Source of the DNA: an uncultured Akkermansia sp.
Lineage (GTDB): Bacteria > Verrucomicrobiota > Verrucomicrobiia > Verrucomicrobiales > Akkermansiaceae
Length of the DNA stretch: 16,520 nt
Assembly: GCA_904501915.1 (NCBI GenBank)
Contig: CAJGCV010000042.1
Coordinates: 1-16,520 of the forward strand
Reading direction: 5' to 3'
Under the pieces are notes generated by a model. The model saw only the letters and a program-made list of their open reading frames with translations, did not search any database and was not told the DNA's origin. The position numbers and the translations under genes were made by a program. This document shows, in pieces, positions 1 through 7,002 of this stretch; position 1 is the stretch's first letter, and the number at the start of each line of letters is the position of its first letter.

Positions 1-801
1 CTTCTCGTCCTCGGCAGCCGGGGAGGTGGAGGTACGAATCATGTCACCGAAGTCGTACAGAGCGGAGCCGGGCATGGTGGTGTCCAGGTCGATTACGCAG
101 ATACCCTCGCCCGTCACGTCATCCAGCATCACATTGTTGAGCTTGGTGTCGTTGTGAGTCACGCGCAGGGGCAGCTCACCGCTGGCGAGGTAGTTCACCA
201 CCTTGTGGCAATCGGCCTCGCGGGAGAGGTACCAGTCAATTTCCTTCTGCACATCCTTGGCGCGGCCCAGGGGGTCAGCAGCAATAGCCTTCTGGAAGTT
301 CTGGAAGCGCTTGGTGGTGTTGTGGAAATCGGGGATGGTCTCAAAGAGCGGAGCACCGGGAAGATTGGCACCCAGCTTCTGGAAGTTACCGAAAGCGCGG
401 GCAACCTCAACACACTGGCCGGGGTTTTCAATCATGTCGAAGGTGCGGGCACGCTCGATGAAGGGGTACACGCGCCATACGTTGCCCTCCTCATCCTGAG
501 CGTAGGGCTTGCCGTCCTTGGCCGGGATGATGGTGAGCGTGCGGCGGTAGGCTTCCTTGCAGCCTTCCTCGAGGAGGACGCGCAGGGCTTCATCCGTCAC
601 GCGCTTCACGTTCTCCATGAGGCCGATAGGCTGGCGGAACACGTTGCTGTTGACGCGCTGAAGGATGTAGCGGACGCGGATACCGGCCTGCTCCACCTCG
701 ATACGGAAGGTATCATTGATATGACCGGACCCGTACGGAGCGCCGAACACATAGTCGGCGCGGATATCGAACATTCCGGCAATTTTCTGAAGGTCAAACA
801 T
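1..801 (-). CDS. NahK-like sugar kinase (APH phosphotransferase fold), 3' end cut by window
   Basis: I see 267 residues, reading off the window edge. The fold is that of the aminoglycoside phosphotransferase/choline kinase superfamily. There is a nucleotide-loop-like GSGHINDTF at residues 24-32, the catalytic loop HNDTKLNN at 216-223 (D218 the likely base, N222/N223 metal ligands), IDLDT at about 237-241 and YDFGD at 249-253. The GxGHINDT start and the HNDTKLNN/IDLDT spacing are typical of the N-acetylhexosamine 1-kinase (NahK) group rather than of antibiotic kinases. The likely reaction is phosphorylation of GlcNAc or GalNAc at C1 in the cytoplasm. The start lies 4 bases after the stop of the nucleotidyltransferase upstream, which fits one transcript and supports a salvage route from sugar to sugar-1-phosphate to NDP-sugar. 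There is no Shine-Dalgarno sequence. The substrate is inferred. Databases may call such proteins aminoglycoside phosphotransferase or mucin desulfatase, which I consider unlikely. Confidence 0.85.
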   Translation of the reverse strand, partial: MFDLQKIAGMFDIRADYVFGAPYGSGHINDTFRIEVEQAGIRVRYILQRVNSNVFRQPIGLMENVKRVTDEALRVLLEEGCKEAYRRTLTIIPAKDGKPYAQDEEGNVWRVYPFIERARTFDMIENPGQCVEVARAFGNFQKLGANLPGAPLFETIPDFHNTTKRFQNFQKAIAADPLGRAKDVQKEIDWYLSREADCHKVVNYLASGELPLRVTHNDTKLNNVMLDDVTGEGICVIDLDTTMPGSALYDFGDMIRTSTSPAAEDEK

Positions 802-805
802 ATGC

Positions 806-1714
806 TTAACCGAGTTTAGCGGGGTATACACCTTCTTCCACCAGCTTGGCAATGCTTTCCACCACGGCGGGTTTGTCGCTGGGGTAGGTCACGCCGAGCC
901 AATTGGCCGTGGTCTTGATGACGCTGCAATCTGCCTTGCCATTGTGGATGAGTTCGTCCACGACGGTGGGGATGTAGCACTCACTCTTCAGCTCACTGCC
1001 ATGGGCGGCCATGAAGCGGTTGAAGTGGTCCTGAATCTGGGCAATAAAGCTGGCGGGGAATACCCAGAAGTTCATGGAAACAAGCTCCTCGGGGTCCACG
1101 GGCTTGCGCTCGCCGCTCAGGCTGTCGCCGCGGCACACGCCGTCTTCTTCAGTCTTAATCTTGGTGTATTCCTCAACGCTGTCGAGGTAGCCATTCTGAA
1201 TACCGCAGATACCGCGGTTCACATCGCCATGGTCGCTGAGGGTATTCTTGAGAGGATAGCCAATCATGCCGTAGTGCTCCTTGCCATCGGCAGCGGGAGT
1301 AGCGGTCAGGAAATCAGCAGCTTTCTGGAAAGCATCTGCACCGTAGAAGTCATCTGCATTCACCACGCCGAAGGGTTCATTCACCACATTTCGTGCGGCC
1401 AGCAGAGCGTGGGCAGTACCCCAGGGCTTCACGCGACCTTCGGGCACGCTGTACCCCTCGGGCAGGTCATCAAGAGCCTGGAATGCGTAGTCCACCTCAA
1501 TCTTACCAGCAAAACGGGCACCTACCTGGCTCTTGAAAGCTTCTTCAAAATCCTTACGGATGATGAAGACAACCTTACCGAAGCCGGCGCGGATAGCGTC
1601 GTACACGGAATAGTCGAGAATAACTTCACCGTTGGGGCCCATAGGGTCAAGCTGCTTAAGGCCACCGTAACGGCTGCCCATACCTGCTGCGAGAACAAGA
1701 AGTGTCGGTTTCAT
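806..1714 (-). CDS. sugar-1-phosphate nucleotidyltransferase
   Basis: This 302-residue protein opens with the nucleotidyltransferase signature LAAGMGSRYGGLKQL (residues 8-22), which binds the NTP; K20 is in the activating position. VKPWGTAHAL (95-104) and NADDFYG (119-125, metal-binding aspartates) follow in the usual order. It should couple a sugar 1-phosphate to a nucleotide, giving an NDP-sugar and pyrophosphate. The exact sugar and nucleotide cannot be read from the sequence. I chose the start at MKPTLL because the NTP-binding motif normally begins within about 10 residues of the N terminus; the frame stays open upstream to 1813, but that part runs through the promoter and the neighbouring terminator. 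The kinase gene starts 4 bases downstream, so the pair probably acts in sequence on the same sugar. Confidence 0.9.
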   Translation of the reverse strand: MKPTLLVLAAGMGSRYGGLKQLDPMGPNGEVILDYSVYDAIRAGFGKVVFIIRKDFEEAFKSQVGARFAGKIEVDYAFQALDDLPEGYSVPEGRVKPWGTAHALLAARNVVNEPFGVVNADDFYGADAFQKAADFLTATPAADGKEHYGMIGYPLKNTLSDHGDVNRGICGIQNGYLDSVEEYTKIKTEEDGVCRGDSLSGERKPVDPEELVSMNFWVFPASFIAQIQDHFNRFMAAHGSELKSECYIPTVVDELIHNGKADCSVIKTTANWLGVTYPSDKPAVVESIAKLVEEGVYPAKLG

Positions 1715-1729
1715 AATAATAAAATCTGA

Positions 1730-1742
1730 GTACAAGTTGTAC
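1730..1742. promoter_or_regulatory. operator-like palindrome at the predicted transcription start
   Basis: GTACAAGTTGTAC is a perfect 6-base inverted repeat around one central base. It lies at or just after the predicted start point of the operon, where a repressor could block transcription. No regulator gene is visible in the window, so this is only a candidate. Confidence 0.35.
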
Positions 1743-1748
1743 GCAGTT

Positions 1749-1777
1749 ATATTATCGCGCCACAGACGCTTTGGCAA
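1749..1777 (-). promoter_or_regulatory. promoter of the nucleotidyltransferase-kinase operon
   Basis: On the minus strand, TTGCCA (1772-1777) is followed after 17 bases by TAATAT (1749-1754). Transcription would start near 1742, about 28 bases before the start codon at 1714. The promoter sits directly behind the terminator of the capsid-like gene, which isolates the operon. Found by eye. Confidence 0.55.
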
Positions 1778-1780
1778 GCT

Positions 1781-1819
1781 AAAAAACCAATTACCCCCGG
1801 TGGATTTCTCCACCGGGGG
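1781..1819 (-). terminator. Rho-independent terminator of the capsid-like gene
   Basis: An 11-bp stem (1794-1804 with 1809-1819, loop TTTC on the plus strand) lies about 30 bases after the stop of the minus-strand capsid-like gene. It is followed on that strand by TAATTGGTTTTTT, whose T-run is at 1781-1786. On the plus strand the run after the stem is weaker. Confidence 0.8.
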
Positions 1820-1851
1820 ACCTTTTATCTCCCTTTCTCCAGAAACTGCGC

Positions 1852-2760
1852 TTATTCTGCGCAGAGAATCTTCACGAAGCCCTCTTCCTGCAGGCGTGTA
1901 GCGCCGCAGGCAAACTTGGCACGAATCTGGAGCGTTTCGTCCAGGTCATCGCGCACGGAAAGCTTCACCTTGAAATCGTCCCAGATGCCGAACTGGGCAC
2001 GGCTCTTCACCCAGGCCAGGCAGGAGCGCACGCCCGCTCCATCGATCGGAAGTTGTTCTGTGCGAATGATGCGGAAGCCTAGGAAGGTATCCAGACGCCC
2101 CTCAGCCAGTGCGCGCACAGCGTTGTAATCGAAGCTGGAAACCTCCTGCTGCTGCAGCAGAGAATTAATCTGACTGCTGGAGCAGGCCAGCACCAGTTCA
2201 TCACCATAAGCGCGGCGTTCATCGCTCCAGGCTTCATTCTTCTGCAGAATGGTAAGTGCATGGCGCAGCTTACCGACGGTTAGATTACTTTCCACGGCGC
2301 TGCCGCTTTCCACAAAATCCTCCTCAATAATCTGAGTAGAAGGAAGCTCCACCGCCTCGGTGCCATTCTCGCCCGTGTAGTTAGCCCCCAGGAAGGCATC
2401 AATCATCACCTTATCCATGCAGCGGCCGGCAGCCGCACGCAGGCTTTCGATAGTCTTGCTCACCGGCACATCGATATTGGCCAGTTTCTTGGCATCGAAC
2501 TCATCGAAACCCACCGCCTTAGTGAAAATCTTAGGATGAATCACACGGCGGGTAGTGGGGGCTTCGGAGAGCGAGGTGCTCTTCATGCGCTCAGTCTTTT
2601 CGTCGAAGGCGAGCAGGCCGTACTGGTCGAAAGCCGCCATCTTGCCGGTAAGGCCAGATTCGACGGTGACATACTTATCGAGACGCGAGACCTCCTGCTG
2701 GAGATAGCTGCCCCACTTCTCAGAATACTTTATCTGGTAGTTGCTTTCAATATCTGCCAT
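1852..2760 (-). CDS. orphan phage major capsid-like protein
   Basis: This 302-residue protein reads like a major capsid protein of the phage-capsid group related to HK97-fold coats. The N-terminal YSEKWGSYLQQEVSRLDKYV resembles the family's QQ-x-SRL opening. The stretch with RCMDKVMIDAFLGANYTGENGT (split by me as RCMDKVMIDAFLG, then ANYTGENGT) matches its DD-x-x-I-x-A-x-x-G segment. The middle holds AEGRLDTFLGFRIIRTEQLP, and the end has FACGATRLQEEGFVKI. No terminase, portal, protease, scaffold, tail or integrase gene is next to it; the neighbours are a nucleotidyltransferase and a hydrolase. Codon use looks like that of the housekeeping genes, the frame is clean, and it has a proximal promoter and a strong terminator, so it is probably expressed. 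It could be a prophage remnant, a gene-transfer-agent part encoded apart from the rest, or a domesticated shell protein. The function is unknown. Confidence 0.75.
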   Translation of the reverse strand: MADIESNYQIKYSEKWGSYLQQEVSRLDKYVTVESGLTGKMAAFDQYGLLAFDEKTERMKSTSLSEAPTTRRVIHPKIFTKAVGFDEFDAKKLANIDVPVSKTIESLRAAAGRCMDKVMIDAFLGANYTGENGTEAVELPSTQIIEEDFVESGSAVESNLTVGKLRHALTILQKNEAWSDERRAYGDELVLACSSSQINSLLQQQEVSSFDYNAVRALAEGRLDTFLGFRIIRTEQLPIDGAGVRSCLAWVKSRAQFGIWDDFKVKLSVRDDLDETLQIRAKFACGATRLQEEGFVKILCAE

Positions 2761-2765
2761 ATATA

Positions 2766-2794
2766 ATAATAGGGTTGTTGGTTAGGAATAGCAA
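2766..2794 (-). promoter_or_regulatory. proximal promoter of the capsid-like gene (leaderless geometry)
   Basis: On the minus strand, TTGCTA (2789-2794) and TATTAT (2766-2771) are 17 bases apart. Only five bases (TATAT) separate the -10 box from the ATG at 2760, so the transcript would begin at or next to the start codon. No ribosome binding site is present. Confidence 0.5.
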
Positions 2795-2840
2795 ATCGGC
2801 TGCATGGGATTACCCAGAGGATGTGGGGTCGGGCCGCGCG

Positions 2841-2899
2841 GCACCGGCAAGCAACCGTTCCGTAACCGGAATTGGGCAGCAGGGTGCTCTTGCCGGTGC
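2841..2899 (-). ncRNA. candidate structured RNA upstream of the capsid-like gene
   Basis: The ends form a perfect 11-bp pairing (2841-2851 with 2889-2899). Inside it, 2858-2862 pairs with 2867-2871 around a 4-base loop, and on the minus strand a small AGCA/TGCT hairpin adds a second arm. The layout is a closed multi-branch RNA of about 59 bases. It lies in a gene-free gap of 219 bases. I recognise no known riboswitch, 4.5S, 6S or tmRNA signature. It could be a small RNA, a long leader of the capsid-like gene, or a DNA-level repeat. The strand is assigned only from the promoter candidate beside it. Confidence 0.35.
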
Positions 2900-2901
2900 A
2901 C

Positions 2902-2930
2902 ATTAGAGCACAAGCAACCTCAATTGTCAC
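2902..2930 (-). promoter_or_regulatory. promoter candidate at the structured element
   Basis: On the minus strand, GTGACA (2925-2930) and TCTAAT (2902-2907) are 17 bases apart, each one base off consensus. The expected start near 2895 would fall inside the first arm of the 11-bp stem, so either transcription begins a few bases earlier or the outer stem is partly lost in the RNA. Confidence 0.4.
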
Positions 2931-2979
2931 CAAATAGCAAGCACCCGGCAGCGCGTTCAACGCGGAAAACAAAGCCGGC

Positions 2980-3759
2980 TCAGCTCAATTCCACCAGCAT
3001 GCCATCATAGGCAGCTTCCATAAAAGCGGGCAGATAATCGCAGAGTGACTGGTATTCCACCTCGTGCCCGACGTGGGTCACAAAGCCACGTTCCGGCTGC
3101 AGTTGCTGCATGACTGCCACGGTATCATCCACGCAGAAATGCGTGCGGTGAGGGCGGTAGCGCAAGCCATCCATAGCCAGCGCATCCAGGTGCATGAGCA
3201 AGGAGGCGGACTCTGCCGGTAATTCCTGAATATCAGGCACATAACCAAAACTCTTCCCCCCGCTGCGGAAAACATAGCCATAGGTTTCCACCGTGGCATG
3301 CACCACCGGCACGGGAGTCACCTCGATATCCCCCACGGTAAAGGGCCTGCCGGCGTGGTCATGCGCCGCAGGGCGTATATAGCCCTGGTAGGTATTCCTC
3401 TCATCAAAGGCCCATCCGAACATTTTTCTGAGCATCTGCAGGCACCCGGCTCCGGCATACAGGGGCAGCCGGTCCTCCCTGCGCCAGCAGAAAGCGCGCA
3501 TTTCATCAAAACCAGTTGTGTGGTCCAGGTGCTCATGAGTATACAGCACTGCATCAATGGCGGTCAGGTTGTGGCGCAGAGCCTGGGCCCGCAAGTCCGG
3601 GCAGGAATCCACCAGCAGCGTGGTGGTGGCCGAGCGCACCAACAGAGACGAGCGCCAGCGCTTATTGCGCGGGTTCGTCGAGCGGCAGACTTCACAGTTG
3701 CAGCCAATCACAGGTACCCCGGTGGAGGTTCCGCTGCCAAGGAAAAGTACGTTCAGCAT
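2980..3759 (-). CDS. PhnP-like metallo-beta-lactamase-fold hydrolase
   Basis: This is a 259-residue, probably cytoplasmic, metallo-beta-lactamase-fold enzyme. The metal motif THEHLDH is at 74-80. Further candidate ligands follow in order: H154 (VVHATVETYG), D176 (FGYVPDIQELP) and H229/H232 (VTHVGHEVEY). The N terminus GSGTSTGVPVIGC-x-C-x-x-C (C20, C22, C25) is the cysteine-containing opening typical of the PhnP-like branch, whose founding member cleaves phosphoribosyl 1,2-cyclic phosphate. No phn genes are nearby, so the substrate here may be another cyclic or diester phosphate. The length suits a single-domain member. It is divergent from recN, with overlapping -10 boxes between them. Downstream comes the capsid-like gene, 219 bases away and probably separately transcribed. 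Confidence 0.85.
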   Translation of the reverse strand: MLNVLFLGSGTSTGVPVIGCNCEVCRSTNPRNKRWRSSLLVRSATTTLLVDSCPDLRAQALRHNLTAIDAVLYTHEHLDHTTGFDEMRAFCWRREDRLPLYAGAGCLQMLRKMFGWAFDERNTYQGYIRPAAHDHAGRPFTVGDIEVTPVPVVHATVETYGYVFRSGGKSFGYVPDIQELPAESASLLMHLDALAMDGLRYRPHRTHFCVDDTVAVMQQLQPERGFVTHVGHEVEYQSLCDYLPAFMEAAYDGMLVELS

Positions 3760-3770
3760 GGGATTTTAGT

Positions 3771-3816
3771 TTGGATTTCCGCGCGCATTATGGCATAATC
3801 CACCGCAGAACGCAAA
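3771..3816. promoter_or_regulatory. divergent promoters of the hydrolase and recN
   Basis: The near-palindrome ATTATGGCATAAT (3788-3800) gives a CATAAT -10 box on each strand: plus 3794-3799 and minus 3788-3793. The plus -35 would be TTGGAT (3771-3776, spacer 17), the minus -35 TTTGCG (3811-3816, spacer 17). The -35 matches are weak. If real, the two genes compete for RNA polymerase at one site. I see no clear LexA box. Confidence 0.35.
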
Positions 3817-3824
3817 GAGAAATT

Positions 3825-5480
3825 ATGCTTTCCCTGCTCAAGATACGGAATCTGGCTCTGGTAGACGAACTCAACTGGGAACCCCCAGCGGGGTTTCTGG
3901 GCATCACTGGCGAAACCGGTGCCGGCAAATCCGTCATCATGGGCGGCATTTCGCTCGCCCTGGGTGAGCGCGCGGACAAAAGCCTTATCCGCAGCGGCGA
4001 GAGCCAGTGCAGCATAGAAGCCGTCTTTCAGCTGGCAGATACCAATGCGCTGAATGCGCAGCTGGAGGAAAGCGGCGTGCCGCCCTGCGAGGATGGCCTG
4101 CTCATCATCCGCCGCGTGGTCACTGCCACCGGCAACCGCCAGTTCATCAACAGCAGCCCCGTCACCCTGCAGCTGCTCAAACGCATCGGTGCCGGGCTGG
4201 TGGACATGCACCACCCGGAAGAGCACCGCTCCCTCACCTCACAGGAACGCCAGCTCTGCCTGCTCGATGCCTTTGCCGAGGATGCCCCTGCTCTGGCAGC
4301 CTACCACGCCGCCTACCGCGCCTGGCTCGATGCCCGAACCGCCTACCGCACCTTGCAGGAAAGCGAAATGGCGAATGAACGCGAGCTGGATTTCCTGCGC
4401 CACCAGGTCGAGGAAATCGAAACCGCCGCCTTCACCGCTGAGGAGGTGGAGGGGCTGGAGGCCCGCTGGCAGCGCGCCCGCAATGCCAACCGCCTGCGCG
4501 ACACCGCCCTGCCCATGGCCCACCTGGTGGATGGCGAGGATGGTTCGCTGCTGAGCACCCTGCACCAGCTGGTGCGCAGCGGCCGCGACCTGGAGCGGCT
4601 CGATGCCTCATGTGCCCCCTGGCTGGAAAGTCTGGAAACCCTCATCGACACCGCAGAGGATCTGGCAGCCAACCTGCAGGATTACGTAGAAACGCTGGAA
4701 TGCGACCCCGCCGAGCTGGCCGAACTTGAAAACCGCATTGCCCTGCTGGATAACCTGAAGCGTAAATACGGCGCCGATTTCGAAGCCATAGCGGAGCATC
4801 TGGAAACCTGCCGCGCCAAGCTCGATACCATCGGCAACCGCGAGCAGAGGCTCGAGGAACTGCAGGCCGAAGAGCAGCGCTGCTACGCCTGTGTCGTGGA
4901 GGCAGGCAAGGCGCTTTCCGCCGCCCGCGCAGCAGCCGCACCGAGACTGGAGCAGGATTTCCTGACTCACGCGCGGCACCTGGGCTTCCGCCAATCGCTC
5001 TTCACCGCCCGGCTCACCGCTCTGACCGAACCCGGCCCGCAGGGGATGGAAGAAGTCGAGTTCCTTTTCGGCCCCAACCCGGGCGAACCACAGAAAGCAT
5101 TGAGGCTCATAGCCTCCAGCGGCGAGCTAGCCCGCGTGATGCTGGCGCTCAAGAGTGCTCTGGTCCGGCAGGATGATACACCACTGCTCATTTTCGACGA
5201 AATTGATGCCAACGTGGGCGGCGAGATTGCCCGCGCGGTGGGCATGAAAATGCGCGAACTGGGGCGCGAGCACCAGGTCATCGCCATCACCCACTTCCCG
5301 CAGGTGGCCGCCCTGGCCGACCACCACTACCTCATTTCCAAGAGCCAGAACGCGGAAGGGCGCACCGTCTCGCGCCTGGAAGAAGTCGACACCGACGCCC
5401 GCGTGGTAGAGCTTGTCCGCATGCTCGGCACCAGCGGCCCCACAGCCGAAGCCCACGCCCGCGAATTGCTCATGACCTGA
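3825..5480 (+). CDS. recN: DNA repair protein RecN
   Basis: RecN is an SMC-like ATPase that acts at double-strand breaks in recombination repair. The 551 residues match the usual size (about 550). Walker A GETGAGKS is at 29-36. A long coiled-coil middle follows, rich in Glu, Leu, Ala and Arg (about 160-400). The ABC signature is IASSGELARVMLALK (S432-G433-E434), and Walker B LLIFDEIDANVGG has D458/E459. The ITHFPQVAALADHHYLISK switch region near 485-505 is characteristic of RecN. The common SGGE signature reads SSGE here, a mild change that keeps the serine-glycine-glutamate core. The frame is open upstream to 3516, but the family N terminus MLSLLKIRNLALVDEL fixes the start at 3825. The gene stands alone; a RhuM remnant begins at its stop codon. 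Confidence 0.97.
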   Translation: MLSLLKIRNLALVDELNWEPPAGFLGITGETGAGKSVIMGGISLALGERADKSLIRSGESQCSIEAVFQLADTNALNAQLEESGVPPCEDGLLIIRRVVTATGNRQFINSSPVTLQLLKRIGAGLVDMHHPEEHRSLTSQERQLCLLDAFAEDAPALAAYHAAYRAWLDARTAYRTLQESEMANERELDFLRHQVEEIETAAFTAEEVEGLEARWQRARNANRLRDTALPMAHLVDGEDGSLLSTLHQLVRSGRDLERLDASCAPWLESLETLIDTAEDLAANLQDYVETLECDPAELAELENRIALLDNLKRKYGADFEAIAEHLETCRAKLDTIGNREQRLEELQAEEQRCYACVVEAGKALSAARAAAAPRLEQDFLTHARHLGFRQSLFTARLTALTEPGPQGMEEVEFLFGPNPGEPQKALRLIASSGELARVMLALKSALVRQDDTPLLIFDEIDANVGGEIARAVGMKMRELGREHQVIAITHFPQVAALADHHYLISKSQNAEGRTVSRLEEVDTDARVVELVRMLGTSGPTAEAHARELLMT

Positions 5481-5586
5481 AGAAGATTCAGTTATTAGAA
5501 AATTTCGAATAACTGCCGATGATGGCAATAACTACGCCGTGAACCACTATGCATTGCAGATGGTCATTGCGGCTGGGTTCAAGTAG
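5479..5586 (+). pseudogene. fragment of a RhuM-family gene
   Basis: One frame reads 35 residues from the base after the last sense codon region of recN to a TAG at 5584-5586. It contains SVIRKFRITADDGNNY followed by HYALQMVIAAGF, which closely follows the RhuM consensus (SVV-x-x-F-x-TTA-x-DGK-x-Y ... HYNLD-x-IIAVGY). RhuM proteins are accessory, often island-borne, and of poorly known function. There is no start codon, the upstream DNA-binding part is missing, and the rest after GF is lost, so this is a remnant. It overlaps recN's stop codon by two bases, so the rearrangement broke precisely at the end of recN. Confidence 0.65.
5489..5515. repeat. AT-rich inverted repeat after recN
   Basis: CAGTTATT (5489-5496) pairs with AATAACTG (5508-5515) around 11 bases. 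There is no T-run on either side, so it is not a typical terminator. Part of it lies in the RhuM remnant. From 5587 to 5719 I see nothing recognisable. Confidence 0.3.
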
Positions 5587-5719
5587 GAATATCAGGGACA
5601 AAGCTGAATGCTACTCCTACCTCCCCCTGAACTCCAGATTCCTGTTTATCGTAAGAAGTCTCATCTTGGTCGGCTTTAGCTGTTACGGCCCCTGCTCCCC
5701 AATCGCGACATTATTAATT

Positions 5720-6955
5720 TTATAACAAGGATATCGGGAAAGCCCTGATGCCATCGGCCAGAGTATATGGCTGCTCAGCCGTGCAAAACACGATACCGGG
5801 CCTGAGCTCCAGCAGGCCGGTCGGGATTTTGCGAGCGTGGCGCAAATCGGCAGCATCCGGGCTACTGCTCTTCTTCACTTCCATGGGATAAATTCCACCA
5901 TCCTGCACCAGCAGGAAATCCACCTCGGCTGTTCCCTTGGCATCCCGGAAGAAATAAAGCTGAGGCCGTCTCCCATTGTGGTTGAAGCTCCTGATCAGCT
6001 GCCCATACACCCAGGTTTCCAGAATAGCCCCGGCCATAGGCCCCTTCATGAGTGCTTTTGCGCTTGTCCACCCCGCCAGCCAGGCGCACAGTCCGGTGTC
6101 CATAAAATACAGTTTGGGCGTCTTCGTCAGACGCTTGATAGCATTCGCGGAATATGGTTGTAACAAAGCCACAATCCCCGTCGTCTCCAAAATGGAAACC
6201 CATGCCTTGACTGTGTTGGGGGCCACTTCCGCATCACGGGCCAGATCTGCATATACCAGTTGCTGTCCGGTGCGCAGGGCTGCCGACTGCATGAACTTGA
6301 CGAAAGCAGCGCGGTTTCCTACTTGAGAGAGCTCTCTCACGTCACGTTCCAGAAAGGTGCGCACGTAGGAATCAAAAAAGCCTTCGGGTTCCAGCTCCGG
6401 ATCACGCCTCAAAGCCGGATAGCCGCCGCGCCAGATGCGCTCGTACAACTCGTGAATATCGCACACTTTTCCTCCCGTTGCATAAGCGGCAGAAGATTCA
6501 GGGGCGAAAACCGGAGCTATTTCCCCTGCCCCCAGTACCTCACGCTGCGACATGCTGTGTAAATCCACTATTCCCACTCGTCCCACGAGCGTTTCCGTCA
6601 CGCCCTTCATCAAATGAAATTGCTGGGAGCCGGTTAACCAGTACATTCCGTTCCGTTTCCCGGAATCCACCTTCATCTTGATAGCACGCAACAATTCCGG
6701 AGCATACTGCACCTCATCGATGAACAAAGGTTCCCGGTATTCCTGCAAGAACCCTATAGGGTCACGCCTGGCCTGGTCCGCCAGCTTGTAGTCATCCAGA
6801 GTCACATAATTCATCCCGGGTGGGCATAATTCCTGCAACATGGTGGATTTTCCCACCTGTCTAGCCCCCAACACCAGCACACAGGGATAATGCGCCGATA
6901 GATAGGCTACTTTCGCAGCGGCGGTTCTTGGATAATAGGTGTGTTTCTCCATCAT
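5720..6955 (-). CDS. AAA-family ATPase with DUF4143 domain
   Basis: This 411-residue protein has the two-domain layout of the large AAA_14/DUF4143 family. The N-terminal ATPase carries Walker A GARQVGKST (about 31-39), Walker B LFIDEVQYAPELL (about 77-89) and WLTGSQQFHLMKG (about 106-118, sensor-like). A winged-helix-like middle holds VYADLARDAEVAPNTVKAW. The C-terminal domain has LYFMDTGLCAWLAG, ILETWVYGQL and the nuclease-like AEVDFLLVQ ... MEVKKS. Members are common in gut bacteria and archaea as variable genes, sometimes discussed with toxin-antitoxin functions, but their role is not established. The protein is full length and apparently intact. ATG at 6955 or 6952 could be the start; a GAGG lies just before, one of the few Shine-Dalgarno-like sequences here. 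It sits among gene remnants, suggesting horizontal arrival. Confidence 0.88.
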   Translation of the reverse strand: MMEKHTYYPRTAAAKVAYLSAHYPCVLVLGARQVGKSTMLQELCPPGMNYVTLDDYKLADQARRDPIGFLQEYREPLFIDEVQYAPELLRAIKMKVDSGKRNGMYWLTGSQQFHLMKGVTETLVGRVGIVDLHSMSQREVLGAGEIAPVFAPESSAAYATGGKVCDIHELYERIWRGGYPALRRDPELEPEGFFDSYVRTFLERDVRELSQVGNRAAFVKFMQSAALRTGQQLVYADLARDAEVAPNTVKAWVSILETTGIVALLQPYSANAIKRLTKTPKLYFMDTGLCAWLAGWTSAKALMKGPMAGAILETWVYGQLIRSFNHNGRRPQLYFFRDAKGTAEVDFLLVQDGGIYPMEVKKSSSPDAADLRHARKIPTGLLELRPGIVFCTAEQPYTLADGIRAFPISLL

Positions 6956-6964
6956 GGCACCCTC

Positions 6965-6993
6965 ATTTTGCCTTAGCCGCGCCTATCCGTCAA
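6965..6993 (-). promoter_or_regulatory. promoter of the AAA/DUF4143 gene
   Basis: On the minus strand, TTGACG (6988-6993) and CAAAAT (6965-6970) are 17 bases apart. The -10 box ends 9 bases before the ATG at 6955, so the mRNA leader would be only a few bases long. Confidence 0.55.
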
Positions 6994-7002
6994 GCAAAAA
7001 CA

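Noticed and set aside
154..1729. Long plus-strand frames antisense to the kinase (154-819) and nucleotidyltransferase (944-1729)
   Set aside because: Both lie opposite genes with clear catalytic motifs and result from third-position GC bias.
2804..3010. Small frames in the gap between the capsid-like gene and the hydrolase
   Set aside because: They run through the inverted repeats and promoters and show no protein-like pattern.
3516..3824. N-terminal extension of recN by 103 codons
   Set aside because: It would run through the divergent promoter and antisense to the hydrolase; RecN proteins begin at MLSLLKIRN.
5584..5722. Open plus-strand frame after the RhuM remnant
   Set aside because: No start, no recognisable family and AT-rich non-coding character towards the end.
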